A DNA stretch of 64,000 nt from Haemonchus contortus (taxonomy: Eukaryota > Nematoda > Chromadorea > Rhabditida > Trichostrongylidae). The notes below the pieces were generated by a model. It did not search any database, was not told where the DNA came from, and worked only from the letters and a program-made list of their open reading frames with translations. Both the position numbers and the translations under genes were made by a program. The DNA lies in NCBI GenBank assembly GCA_000469685.2, contig LS997566.1, positions 26,539,932 to 26,603,931 of the forward strand. The letters run 5' to 3'. Shown here piece after piece: positions 1 through 11,008 of this stretch. Numbering within the stretch: the first letter of the stretch is position 1; every line of letters starts with the position of its first letter.

Positions 1-889
1 CAGCCGCTTTAGCTTTTACCAAAGCTTAAGGAGATAAGGAGCAGGAGGTACCACGTGTAAAAAGCTACAATGAACATTCAACTGGATCACCCACTCCGGT
101 GCTGTTTACCTCCTGAGGTTTAGTTAGGAATAACCATATTTTTTTTGTCTTAAAGGTACCAAGCGTCATTATGGGCTCTCGATTTCGGCTACACCTTCTT
201 AGCGTTTTAACGCTCAGTGTCGGATGATAGTTTTGCCCACCCGCCATCCGCCCCGCTTCGAAATCGAATAGAAGTTGGCGCAGTATTTCGGCAGTTGATG
301 TTTGTACGCAATAAATGCTACCGTGAGTGGATGTAAACAGTACCCTGGAAGCGCTACCACACACAATGCCTCCTCACTGCTTGAGCTGAAAAATTTTTGA
401 GTGAGTACTATTTAGACCTCGTAAAGAAATCTTTTGCCTCTTCCTCATTGTGATAATGCTTTCAAAGCCTGCTAACTTTACTATCCAGTCAGGCGACTCA
501 AAAAAAAAAGAAAGATCAGTGGACCAGTTGCAAGACAGAAGACATCAATAATTACAGTTTCCAAAGAAATCGTAAGAGATACAGCCGTTACAGAAATCAG
601 TTCAGAACTTTTGAAATGGATTTCTGTAATGACTGATGTCTTTTCCTTTGAAACTCAAAAAAACATACCAGTAAGCAACTGCGATCATCGATGCGGAGAA
701 GGTATAGAAACTACTTTCTATGAGCAAGACTACCAACGTTTGAATGAAGAATGAAATGAACCACCAATACAATATGACGTTAATTTTGAATTATGAATCC
801 ATCATTGTATAGCAACAAAGCATTCCCATCCTTCGCTTCCACTCTCCATCCTTCCACTGAAGACTTGAATTAAGGAAATTCCGCCAGGT
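1..889. other. No gene recognised
   Basis: AT-rich sequence with no frame that I can tie to a protein family. A 99-codon minus-strand frame at 65-364 has no recognisable motif and no splice context, so I do not call it. The stretch lies upstream of a BEL/Pao relic and could hold the decayed 5' part of that element, but no LTR or gag motif is visible. Confidence 0.4.
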
Positions 890-1149
890 TTGGTTATGTC
901 AACACGAACACCAACCTTGCAGATTGTGAAACTCGCGGGCAAGGAGAAGTTCGAGACGCATTGGTGGTTTCTCGTTAGCGAAGACGATCAAAGCCAATGG
1001 CCTGCAACTTCCGGAATACAATATCAATTACCGAATCCAACGATCGAACCAACATCAGCATCCCCCTATCACCTCCACTGCCATCCCGTCCTCCGAATCC
1101 AGCTAAGCTCCTCCACTCATCTTCCTAAATCGAGCCTGTCATTACAACA

Positions 1150-2304
1150 TATTCACACAAAACAACAAAATCAAGAAATACTGGGTTGGAATATACACAC
1201 ACGACAACTTCTGTCCATGTGACCACGTTCTACGATTCATTAGAAACCTCATCGCCTCTCAATTGCATTCACGCACCACGAACACCATTCCAGAACTGCG
1301 CCAAGTAGAAATTAAGCAATACGTCACAGCAATCGAAAGGAACACAACAGTGCAAGTGATCAACCGTAATCATCAAACGGTACATCTTACAGAGTCATTG
1401 CAGAAGTCGCTGAAATAGCTGAAATTGCAAAGGGGAAATGACGGCATATTCAGATGTCACGAACGATTCGAAAACGCATGTCTCCCACTCGAAACTCGCT
1501 ATCCCGATTTTATAGCAGCAAACAGCGAGTTGGCAAAAATAATTGTGGTATTGCCAATCCTGTACACTGCAATATCACACACTACAGCCAATGTGAAAAG
1601 GCATTAATGGGCACCCGAGCTCCGTCGATCGACATATTTAACATAAGGAAATGCATTGTATGCCAACAAATGAACAACCTTCTTCACATGTATCCGGAAA
1701 TAGAGGACCTTCCCGATTGGCGCGTGGTGAGATCAAGACCTTTTGATTACATTGGAAATGACTACATTGGACCGCTTTCTGCAAAGGAAGAAGGCGAAGT
1801 GGTTCAGATTTATGGCATGATCCTCACCTGCACGACAACAATACGTCTTTATATAGAAACGTTTCGGATATGACGACAAATTAAATGACTAGTATGACTT
1901 CTGAATGGAGTACGGCGACTTTCTGTAAGAAAGGTGTCCCAGCAACAATCGCGTCGGACATCGCAACAAATTTTCCTCTTAGCAGATCAGATTCTCACAG
2001 ATACTATGCAACCCTATTACAAGAGATAACTCATCAGTCAATGTCTTAGCCTCTAATGGAATGGAATGGGGAACAATCATTCCCTTCGGCAAGAAGCCTA
2101 TACGAGCAATTAATAAAATCCGTCAAGCTCTCACTCTATAAAGTGACACGAAGCAATACTGAGAAGACAGAACTGGATACCATCCACATCGAGGAGATCT
2201 TCAACACAAGACCACTTTCCTATCGAAAAGAAAACTGGGAAGAAGCTCCAATTTTGAGACCCATCGATCCATCCAGCTCGACCTTATTATTACATATCCC
2301 TTAG
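1150..2304 (+). pseudogene. BEL/Pao LTR-retrotransposon pol relic (integrase part)
   Basis: C-terminal pol of a BEL/Pao-type LTR retrotransposon, the part that encodes integrase. The pieces run in family order but in shifting frames. Near 1425-1560 is the pre-integrase text that reads like GIFRCHERFENACLP. At 1640-1700 come remnants of the zinc-binding segment (KCIVCQQMNN). At 1735-1790 is the start of the catalytic core (RPFDYIGNDYIGPL), and at 2100-2270 the C-terminal core (LIKSVKLSLYKV, then FNTRPLSYRKENWEEAP and LRPIDP). Stops and frameshifts interrupt it at about 1600, 1870 and 2050. No LTRs, gag or protease are visible, so this is a fragment of a dead copy. The family is clear from the order of motifs; the exact subfamily is not. 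Confidence 0.8.
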
Positions 2305-2433
2305 AATCATGCACGACAGGCATTCAGGATAATTAATATCTCCCATCAATAACATGAACAATAACCAATCACACTCTAATCAAATGAACCGTAATCGCGG
2401 ATTGCACAACGTCCGAATCGCAAATGGTGCTCA

Positions 2434-2496
2434 CAGAGTCAATCGATTCCTGTGGAAAACAAGTTTGGGCGCGTCCACAGGAATCGATTGACTCTG
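2434..2496. repeat. Perfect 23-bp hairpin (inverted repeat)
   Basis: Arms 2434-2456 and 2474-2496 are exact reverse complements around a 17-base spacer. Weaker complementarity continues outward (about 2417-2433 against 2497-2515), so the whole stem is near 40 bp. It could be a MITE remnant or a small-RNA hairpin; nothing in the sequence decides between them. Confidence 0.85.
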
Positions 2497-2504
2497 CCCT
2501 ATGA

Positions 2505-4400
2505 GCGCCAATTGCGACTGAACAACAAATAACAAATATGCCATTTTAGTCAAACGCTCTATCGCTTAATCGCCTTTTTACTCTGCTGTAAAACGCTCAA
2601 CGAAAATTCACTCCCCACAGGCGTTTAAAATTTCATAATCGCACTCCTCTTCGGTAACAGAATGACGCTTCATCGGAATGTTCTAAATTCTATATCAGAC
2701 CAATCAATTATTTTAGAAGGCATCGTTACAATCAGCAGGTCACTACTTTTTTTGAGTTTTCGTAGTTCTTCGAAGCCTAAGCAGTACAGTATAGGTGAAT
2801 GTCCAAGTGCCTCGTGAAATGGTTCGAGGAAACACGGTAGGTACATAGTTCGAGGAATTAAGTGATCGTGTGCTAAATTTTGAGTACTTTTCAGAATATT
2901 ATTTGCAAAGACGCACGATTGACCATCTCTTTCATCTCATCTTTCATCTCTTCGGAACGGTGTCGTTGATGAGTTGAACGTTGATTGCAGTCACTATAGG
3001 TGGATACGCCAATATTTGTTCTTTGTCCTATCGTTAACATGTAACCACTGGAGAGTGCTCAACACTTTTACCAGCTCAGATATGCAGATTTATAATTTTG
3101 CCTTAGCAGGTTCTTTTTTCATCTAGCACTAGAACGAACTTCAATCTCGGTCTTAACTGTATCTATTATTCAGGATTGAATCATTCGAATTTGATCAGCA
3201 ATTGTAGCTTTGGGCTTATTGACGAGTGGACTGACACTCTGAGTTTTGTTTTCACGAAATTCTTTCAAGCATATTAGCGTGATCCTCGTGGACCAGCCGT
3301 GTTATGTAGTGCATCTTTTCAATGGTTACGACAATCATTTCCCGAAATTCGAGGGGAACGGTACAGCCGCATCAAGTACAGCATGCAGTGAATGGCATAA
3401 ATGCAGCAGTGTAAATATTGTTTTCCTTCTGATCTCATTACGATGGTAGGTTGTAAGCTGTGAACGCTGGCGATGCCATTTGTTGAACTTTCGCAGACAT
3501 TGGTCGTGTCAATAAACATTAAAACAGTAAAGAGACCTTCTATAAGAGAATGTATCCATCTTACTACAGAATAGGTAACATGTTTTTGAAAGTGTTCCAA
3601 AGCACTAAAAACGATGGGTTAGGTAGAAGAATGCCCACACTCGATCAAAAGTCCACTTACGCTTGAATACACAATGAGGAAAGGAAACAATCATATGATT
3701 TTTGGCCCAATATAATATAGGTGTTAGTCGTCTATATTGTCATCCTGACTTCTAATATTACGATTGCTGCGCTTTTGGGCATCCTGCATGCTTCAAACGC
3801 TGGAGAAAAGGGGAAGCAAAAGCTCAGGTGCGAACTACATTGTAATAGGTCTATTGACTACAACTGTAACGCTATTTTTTCCGATTTTGCAGTTATATTA
3901 CCAGATCCATCTATCGAGCCGTTGATTATTTCTATATGCCACTCATTATTTTTTTTGTTTTCCCCCGTATTTGTTGTGCTTTTGCGTTAACTGAAACAGA
4001 ACAATCTGTCGGAGTATCTTCTTCAAACAGAGCTTCCCACAGCTCAGAACTTATTAGATGCTTTTGTACAGCCGAGTTTTGGTCTTGTGGACCCTACTCC
4101 AATTGTACATTTCTGTGGATCCAGGTACCATTTTGTCACTATCGCTCAACTTGACACCAACTTCGCCTCTAACAACGTCGGTTGTCTGCTTTAGCAATAT
4201 CATCCATCGTATGCATCAAGCAGATTTCTGTTTCGAAATTCACAAGGAGATTCAGGGACTGGATCCATCTGTAACTTATCACGAAGTCCTAACATTCCCG
4301 AGAAACCATTACACCTGCATTTGGCCTCATGGAAGGACTTCTTATCAATCTTGAAAGTTCCACTCAAACCTTCCCGCTATACGGCGGTATCACGGAAGAT
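2505..4400. other. No secure gene; possible exon remnant near 3990-4122
   Basis: Mostly AT-rich sequence. One segment at about 3991-4121 is open between an AG acceptor (after gaaacag) and a GT donor and reads like protein (SEYLLQTELPTAQNLLDAF, then DPTPIVHFCGS). I cannot assign it to a family, and the frame breaks soon after. It may be an isolated exon or a pseudogene piece. Confidence 0.3.
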
Positions 4401-5690
4401 TCTTGCTCTGCCAACTCCTCAGTCACTGTAGCAGTCAAAGTGAAGAGCTTGAGGGGAAGAAATGTTCTGATAAGTCGGTCCCAAGTTCGTCGTTTGCGCA
4501 AAAAATTATAATGTCGCAAGGCCTCTGCGAAGTATTTTCAGATGATCCGTGATGACAATAAAGGGAATAGATTGGAGTTCCGTACAAGAGCGGGTAAACT
4601 TCACGAGGATGCCAGCGAGTGCATATTCACAGACGAAACAACAATTCAGGTGAGGGTCTGCATAACTAATTTCTTCCCTTCAATATCCGAACCTCCGAAT
4701 GACGGTTTTAGTAGACTTTGCTACCAAGCATTGAATCTGAAGAAAAAAGATTCCTTCTCTTCGCTCAGAAGCTGAGCAGCCGGCTGAGTTCCATATATGA
4801 GGGGTCTCTGACGACAACGTCAAGATCAACGAGGTATCGTTGAAAACATGATCTACGCGAAACGCGCGCCAAACGCGGTTATAAAAGAGGCACGCAGAGA
4901 ACAACGACACGACATTTTTTCTTGCTTTTTTATTGATTGTAGTAGCTTTTTTCTTTGTTGTATTCATTTGTATTTCTTTATTGTATTTTCGGGTTTAATT
5001 ACCCAAGTTTGAGGTCTGGAAGTTGGTTGTTGATAAAGTTGGTGCTTATCGGCGTGTCTAGTGTGGATCTCCTCGAGTTTCGATTGCATATCTATTCCGC
5101 ATTCCTACCACTGAAATTCCGTCAGTCTCGTTAAGAGGGCCTGCGGAACTCGCAATGTTCGCACGAGGCACCAAGATGGACAATAAAAAGTATTGCCACA
5201 TAATTGAGCTTCGTTATCTGCCTTTCGCCACACAGGTTAACAACGATGGGTTTAAATGTGTGCAAAAAGTATTCTAAAAAAATTGAGACTTGCTGACGAT
5301 ACTCTACCCTTCATTGTTCATCCGGAATACTGTACAGGATAATGCACCAGCGCATAAGAGCGCATCGCAAGCGCTTGCATGAAGGCGATGAACATCAAGC
5401 TTTTGGATTGGCCTCCGGAATTGAATCGGTGTTAGAAAACATGAAAAGATTCGTGAGCTTAGCACGGCTTCATGACACTGAATTTGAGAACAGCTATCTG
5501 TTTTCTAACAAAAACTTGACAACTTCTCCATGAAGCAAGACCCTCACAAGGTGGAGGATCTGCGCAGAGCAATGTCGGAGTTTTGGAGGGTATTAACTCC
5601 TGCAGTGTGCTGCGACTAGATTGTGGGAATGCAAAAGAAGCTCTACCGTGTCATAGAGAGCAACGGAGGGTCCATATATGAAGGACGATG
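4400..5690 (+). pseudogene. Tc1-like transposase, degenerate and interrupted
   Basis: Relic of a Tc1/mariner-superfamily cut-and-paste transposase. Visible in order: the end of the helix-turn-helix part (SRSQVRRLRKKL, 4478-4511), the linker (MIRDDNKGNRLEFRTRAGKL, from 4542), the first catalytic aspartate in FTDETTIQ (about 4627-4650), then KMDNKKYCHIIE (about 5173-5210), the second catalytic aspartate in QDNAPAHKS (about 5336-5362), and the C-terminal part (DLRRAMSEFWRVLTPAVC, about 5550-5605; KKLYRVIESNGGS, about 5633-5675). The DPNPIE-type region with the third acidic residue is frameshifted and not intact. About 300 bases at 4808-5117 do not fit the transposase and look like a later insertion. 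I found no clear terminal inverted repeats. Confidence 0.8.
4808..5117 (+). repeat. Insertion carrying an exact SL1 spliced-leader sequence
   Basis: The transposase reading breaks off near 4808 and resumes near 5125. The sequence between is unrelated and carries the complete 22-base nematode SL1 leader at 4992-5013, directly followed by GT. Upstream, a TATA-like TTATAAAA lies at about 4880 with a T-rich tract after it. No clear Sm site follows the leader, as a functional SL RNA gene would need. It is therefore either a retroposed trans-spliced transcript or an SL RNA pseudogene. GTCTC near both edges may be a target duplication. The insertion edges are good to about 10 bases. Confidence 0.6.
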
Positions 5691-7239
5691 AATGTGCCTT
5701 TGATGCTCCGATCTGATTACATTTGGAGTTGGAAGCTTTAGAATTTACAGAATGTTTTTGTTGATCTCAACTCTCATGACTTTTACCTCGAAGTTGATGG
5801 GTTTACGGAGGAATCTCATAATTCAGGCTTGATCGTATTCCATTGTTGTTCCACACGCTTTTGAAGTATTGTCTCAATGCGAAGTTAACTCGTCTTTGAC
5901 TAGATTTTGTGTTTCGCCCAATTTGGTTACTTTATAGAGAAAAGACTCACTTGTACTACGTTCTCACACCGGTGCTTTGTTCAGCGAGTATTAGTCATAG
6001 CAAAACTTGAAAATGAGCCTTTAAGCCTCGTTACCACCGGAACTTTGGAACGAAGCTTTGCAAAAGGAGGTAAGGGAACTTCTCTCCTGTTTCGCGCGTT
6101 CGCTTTGTGGCACACGGCGAATCTTTTTCAGATGTCATGCGGCTACGCTACCGTACTCGGCCCGCCTTCCCACCAATCAATATGGCAACATATCTTTCGT
6201 TGGCTCGCTTTATTTTGTAACAGGCTTCGACTATTTTTCATTTTTTTTGTCTTCTTATGTTTATTATGCTTGAATCTTAGCATTTATCATCTGATTATTC
6301 GTTCAAACTAATATAAATTGGAGAGATGCATAGAGGTATCGCCCTTGTCTATGTTTTCGGTGTCAATCTTTGATTCTAACTTGCTTACGTGCGTTTTGGC
6401 TATGTTATTGCTATTTTTCAGATATTCTTACCTGTGCATGTATCGCACACGAGAATATGTGAAGCTTTTTTTCTTTAGTACGCATACGTGAATAGCAGTA
6501 TTCCAAGCCTTCAGTTCCCAGTGAATTGTATTGAGGAGGGTTTGTTTTGGCCGGTTGTCTCGAATTTTGTAGTTGACTGAAATACCGTGTGAGGCCTCAA
6601 TCGCCGATGATAGGATAAGACCAATCTTCTCTGATTTGTTTTGATTGTTTATCGTTTTTCCTTTTTCTTTTTATGTCCATTATGCTTGACTACTCTTACT
6701 AGAACGGAGTCTTTGAATGTTGGTTGATAATTATAGTTACCTATTATTGTTGTTAGCGATTCAACTTTTTGTGGTGTGAGGTTGCAGGCTCATTTCATTA
6801 TTGGAACTAATTAACGTGGACATCCCGAACAAAGATGAAGCAGGTGCGCCTCAATTGAGTGGATCGCTTATAATCGATATTTTATATTTCCATTGGTGTC
6901 GATAAATGTTTATTACTCTGGATATCTCTATACCTGCACCCCTATCCTCCTCTGTTCTCACTGTGGAGCAATTTACCACTCCACAGGAATACAGGTATAA
7001 AGATAGACACAGTAGAGGAATAAAAAAAACAACAACTCGAGTATAAAGAACTTGCGCAAGAACTTACGCCCCGAAAGTCATCACCTCGTGTTCCACCTCA
7101 CACGTCGACACACTATTAAAAGTGGGGATTACTGCAGTCTTTTTTTGGAACTTTCCTTCCACTTAGAAAAAAGAAACTTAATGTAAATAATTTCAAGTCC
7201 TCTCATCTTTGAACCTCGGCATGTCTGTTGTTCTTTGAA
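5691..7239. other. No gene recognised; AT-rich with dispersed repeats
   Basis: A 134-codon plus-strand frame at 5907-6311 is not convincing: its second half is a T-rich repeat. The stretch 6225-6445 matches 12950-13120 in reverse orientation, and a shorter T-rich match recurs near 6640-6720. I see no other structure here. Confidence 0.4.
6225..6445 (+). repeat. Dispersed repeat, copy 1
   Basis: Shares long imperfect identity with the reverse complement of 12950-13120. Both copies hold the block TTGCTTACGTGCGTTTTGGC and the phrase ATGTATCGCAC. No coding content or terminal repeat is visible, and the family is unknown. Confidence 0.6.
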
Positions 7240-7362
7240 TCGTTAGTTTTTACTTCTGCCTCGAGGTTTGTAGGTGGAAATATTTATTTCGGCCGACGTT
7301 TCGACGGACTAGTCCGCTGTCCTTATGCAATAACATTATTGCGGATCAGCATGGTTCGCTGA

Positions 7363-8564
7363 TTATGGAACTAACTCGCAGTGATGCATAAATGGCAAGA
7401 GATCATTTGTGATAGTCACACACTCCTTTCGGCTGTTCATATCTGGATTTCTAGCTAAAATCCAGAACGCTTCCAACGCTTTCCTTGACGATATTTCCGT
7501 CTCGTGAGCCAATATCGTACATTTGATGTTAAAGTCATTTCCACCATGCTGCTCCACTCTGTGCTTCCCTAACGGAGTTAACACATTACTGCGCCGTTTA
7601 CCAGCAAGATGCTCTTGACTCGTACTGATAAAAACTCTTCCGGTTTCCCCCATGTAGCTTGAATTACGTGCCTCACAATGAATCTGATAAATTACGCCCA
7701 CAGAAGCGCAATCTCCATCTTTCCCGTTTGCACATGTAACACAACCTTCTGTCAGGCACTGCTTGTCGTAGAGTCTGTTCCTCACAAGTTGGCGTTTGAT
7801 ATTATCAGGCGGAATGTTAACTAGAATAACATCATCGCTCAACCGTGCTCGAACAATACACCGTTGTATTGCAGCAGATACCTTGTCAGAGATGAATGGT
7901 AAACATAGGGAAAATTTGTTTTGGCGCGAGGTGTTTCTCCTGCCAACTCTGGATCTTCCAGTGTTACTAAGTGGTACCGTACAGCCATTCGACCGAGCTG
8001 TGCTTGAAGCTAATCGTCTTGATTCTTCGCGTTCGGTCATACCACTGCACATGCGCGTAGCTGTCCTGTACATATTCCTGATAACAGCGCATTCGACAGC
8101 AGACGGATGCGCAGATGTAGCGTGAATCAAGATGTTTTCTGAGCTTCTTTTCCGATACCACTTCACATGTACGATCCCGCTAGACATTTTAATTTGAGTG
8201 TTTAGATAGGGGAGCCAACCATCTTTTAGTATCTCTCCTGTGAGCCTGATGTACGGTGACTGCTCATTCATTATTCGGAAACACTCATCCATTTCGAACT
8301 GTGTTGAAGTTACAATGAAGCAGTCATCTATATACCTACAGTACATCAACGGTAAGCGTGCTAGTACTGGTTCCTCAATTCTGCTCATGAAACAGATCGC
8401 CAGTACGGGAGCTAATCGTTGACCCATGGCCAAACCTCTGATTTGAGAATAATAAGAACCTGACCACTTGAAGATGTTACAACCAAGACATTCCTTAATG
8501 AGAGTCATAATACGCGCTTTACCAAGCCCGAAAGTCTCAATACTCCTAGCGTGCCTATCCAACA
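7363..8564 (-). pseudogene. Penelope-like reverse transcriptase C-terminal half plus GIY-YIG endonuclease
   Basis: About 400 codons without a stop. First comes the second half of the reverse transcriptase: DRHARSIETFGLGKARIM, RGLAMGQRLAPVLA (motif B) and CRYIDDCF (the YxDD catalytic motif). Then comes the connector (VKWYRKRSSENILIHATSAH), a Cys-rich segment (CLTEGCVTCANGKDGDC), and the GIY-YIG nuclease (VIYQIHCEARNSSYMGETGR, then HRVEQHGGNDFN and EISSRKALEAFWI). The inverted copy has CEACNSSYIGETGR at the nuclease core. This copy has Arg for the second Cys and Met in YMG, so its nuclease may be damaged. The frame appears to start earlier, but bases above 8564 belong to the Helitron-like insertion. 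Confidence 0.9.
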
Positions 8565-8914
8565 CCAGTCGAGCCGCCCAGCTAACGCCGGGCTTCCCTC
8601 CTTCTAATGGGTTCGCCCGGCTACGCCGGGCACTCACCATTGTGCGCAAATAACACTTCGGATTCTACTTTTTCTTTGAAAGCTGTACACCCTCAGTATC
8701 AGCTTCAAATTGTGAGCGATTTTTTCTGTAAGCCATCTTCGCTGTGTCCGAATAGAACATCGCATTATATCACAAAGGCGATTATTTAAAAAAAAGTATT
8801 CAGACACTTCATCGCGGCTGAGTCTACAATGTTAGCTATCATCAGTGTTCCCAGCCAACTCCTTGTGCTTTCAAGCTTCAACGGTCTGGGTCCGAACTAA
8901 CAGTATTTATTAAC

Positions 8915-9365
8915 GCTCAGTCCTTTGGGACGGAGTTTGGTCTTGCAACCTATCATCAGTGTTCCTACCCTGCCTTCTGTATTCCTACTAAGTTTGACCG
9001 CTCTAGGTCCATTTTGACATATCTCTGTAAGCCCTGCACCCTTGAGCAGTCCGGTCCTGCCACCCATCATAAGTGTTTCCATCCTGCCATCTGTACTCCA
9101 ACCAAATTTGAACGCTCTAGGTCCAATTTAAGTTTTTCACACAAACCCTGCCCCTTGTGGGCGGAGTCCGGTCCTGCCACCCACCATAAGTGTTTCCACC
9201 CTGCCGCCTGTATTCCTACCAAATTTGAACGCTCTAGGTCCAAGTTTAAGTCTTTCACACAAACCCCGCCCCTTGTAGGCGGAGTCCGGTCCTACCACCC
9301 ATCATTAGTGTTCCCATCCTGCCCCCCTTACACCTACCAAGTTTGAACTCTCTAGGTCGACGGGA
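8915..9365. repeat. Tandem repeat, four copies of about 118 bp
   Basis: The phrase GTCCGGTCCTGCCACCCA recurs at 9049, 9166 and 9284, with a diverged copy from 8935. Each unit also holds AAATTTGAACGCTCTAGGTCC and ACAAACCCNGCCCCTTGT-like text. Spacings are about 114, 117 and 118 bases. ORFs on either strand here only echo the repeat. Confidence 0.9.
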
Positions 9366-9398
9366 ACCGGAGTTATGAATTTCCGGTCAAACACACAA

Positions 9399-9400
<2 letters not shown>

Positions 9401-9445
<45 letters not shown>
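9401..9445. repeat. (AC)n microsatellite
   Basis: Forty-five bases of uninterrupted AC dinucleotide inside the Helitron-like element, next to its 5' end on the minus strand. Its plus-strand left flank is CCGGTCAAACACACAACT. Confidence 0.95.
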
Positions 9446-9449
<4 letters not shown>

Positions 9450-9487
9450 AACCAACAGACACACTTAGCGCGTTATATATAGTAGGA

Positions 9488-10367
9488 TATCAGATAGCGC
9501 TTGTAGGGCTTGTTCATTTTGGACGTTGGTGTAAAGCGAGGTGACGTCAAATGACTCTATTACGCAACTTGAACCGAGGCGCAAGTTCCGCAGTTGTTCA
9601 AGGAATTGGTTCGTATTGGACGGGTGTGAGGGGACCGTGGTCAGCAGTTGGCTCACAATACAGTTTAAGAACCACGAAATTCTATCGGTTGGTCCACCTA
9701 CGCAACTTATAATTGGTCTTATTTTGAAAGGGTCCGCGGACGTTGACAGTAACTCGTAAGTTTGTGGGTTTTCACCAAGCTGTAAATTACAGGACAACTT
9801 GGAGAATCGAGCCTGAGTCTACAAAGGATCGCGTAGTTCCCTAAACCCTTGCCGTTGCTGGAATATCAAATTGATGTTCTGATGCCGCCTATGTTGGTTT
9901 AATACATTAAGCACACAAGTTGACAGCATTCGCACTTTGACATCTACATTCGGCACAGGGTCGGGTTCTTTATAAAACAAACGCGGAAACGGTGCAGTTG
10001 GGAGAGATCTCTGATTCGCGGTAGGGTGCAGGTTACGTTCACGACGATCGTTGCAACGCAGTAGATCTCGTAGCCTATATAAGTTTCCCACAACTTTACG
10101 GAACGTAGCAGCATTGATGTTTTGCGCTGGTGAAAACGATGGCCTCAGACTGAGAAGGTCAAGTGCGTTGGACGAAAGTTGTGTATCACCCAAAACAGTG
10201 ACTCTTGCCACTTCACGTTCACTGCGAGCGTGTTCGTCAGTAAGGCGGTGTTCCACAGGTGAGCTGCTTTCGATACTCCGAGCATTTCCACGATGTAGTC
10301 GGTCGTATTTTTCACAAAGAGCAGATTTAGCCCTAGATCGGATAGAGTTAAATAGTTGGATAGGATA
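9488..10367 (-). pseudogene. Penelope-like reverse transcriptase, N-terminal half
   Basis: N-terminal half of the Penelope-like polyprotein, read from 10367 down. The N-terminal helical region (NSIRSRAKSALCEKYDRLHR; SLRPSFSPAQNINAATF) leads into the reverse transcriptase (RPIISCVGGPTDRISWFLN, then FDVTSLYTNV, which carries the first catalytic aspartate). A single in-frame TAG at 9819-9821 breaks it. The frame then runs to ALSD at 9488, where the Helitron-like insertion begins. The other half resumes in the same frame at 8564. Residues before the arm junction near 10367 come from the inverted copy and are not part of this protein. Confidence 0.8.
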
Positions 10368-10775
10368 AAGCAGTGCCTGACAGAAGGTTGTGTTACATGT
10401 CCAAACGGGAAAGATGGAGGTTGCGCCTCTGTAGGCGTAATTTATCAGATTCAATGTGAGGCATGTAATTCAAGCTACATAGGGGAAACCGGAAGAGTTT
10501 TATCGGTATCGGTACGAATCAAAGAGCATCTTGCTGGTAAACGGCGCAGTAATGTATTAACTCCGTTAGGGAAGCACAGAGTGGAGCAGCATGGTGGAAA
10601 TGACTTTAACATCAAATGTACGATATTGGCTCACGAGACGGAAATATCGTCGAGGAAAGCGTTGGAAGCGTTCTGGATTTTAGCTAGAAATCCAGATATG
10701 AACAGCCGAAAGGAGTGTGTGACTATCACAAATGATCTCTTGCCATTTATGCAACACTGCGAGTTAGTTCCATAA
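10368..10775 (+). pseudogene. GIY-YIG endonuclease fragment of the inverted Penelope arm
   Basis: Plus-strand duplicate of the last third of the Penelope-like protein, open from the junction at 10368 to the stop at 10773-10775. It starts inside the protein at KQCLTEGCVTCPNGKDGG and runs through VIYQIQCEACNSSYIGETGR, IKEHLAGKRRSN and EISSRKALEAFWILARNPD to the natural C-terminus HCELVP. It has no reverse transcriptase in front, so it is a truncated copy. Its nuclease core looks closer to the ancestral form than that of the minus-strand copy. Confidence 0.85.
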
Positions 10776-11008
10776 TCAGCGAACCATGCTGATCCGCAAT
10801 AATGTTATTGCATAAGGACAGCGGACTAAGATCATTCGCTACTAACCGTGTAGCGTTGCTACACTTTGCGGTGGAAGTGAGGTGAGCTTACCTTTCGGAT
10901 TTTGGACATTTTTCGTGCACTCCTGATAGTACGTCAGAAGTGCTAGAGCGGAAGAGGCGCTTGGTGGGGTAGTGTACAATCAACACGCTTTGAACCACTT
11001 TCAGGCCT

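Larger units (their letters stand above)
8565..9487 (-). mobile_element. Helitron-like non-autonomous element inserted in the Penelope ORF
   Basis: Read on the minus strand, the element begins TCCTACTATATATAACGCGC at 9487 and ends CTGG at 8565. A stem-loop (8576-8593, 7-bp stem with one G-T pair) lies 11 bases before the CTRR-type end, as in Helitrons. A second GC-rich hairpin is at 8615-8631. The flanks are A before TC and T after CTGG, the A^T target of Helitrons. Removing it joins GATA to TGTTGGAT and keeps the host reverse transcriptase in frame. Inside are an (AC)n tract and four copies of a 118-bp repeat, as in HINE-type Helitron relatives. It encodes no Rep-helicase, so it was mobilised in trans. 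Confidence 0.75.

Noticed and set aside
65..364. 99-codon minus-strand frame
   Set aside because: No family signal and no neighbouring exons.
4062..4354. Fukutin-like or glycosyltransferase exon
   Set aside because: The resemblance was too loose; no diagnostic motif is visible.
4992..5090. Functional SL1 RNA gene
   Set aside because: The leader is perfect but no clear Sm-binding site or C. elegans-like SL RNA body follows it.
5907..6311. 134-codon plus-strand frame
   Set aside because: Its second half is a T-rich dispersed repeat found again at 12950-13120.
7796..8125. 109-codon plus-strand frame
   Set aside because: Antisense shadow of the Penelope-like ORF.
9014..9346. 110-codon frame and its antisense partner
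   Set aside because: They are the 118-bp tandem repeat read as protein.
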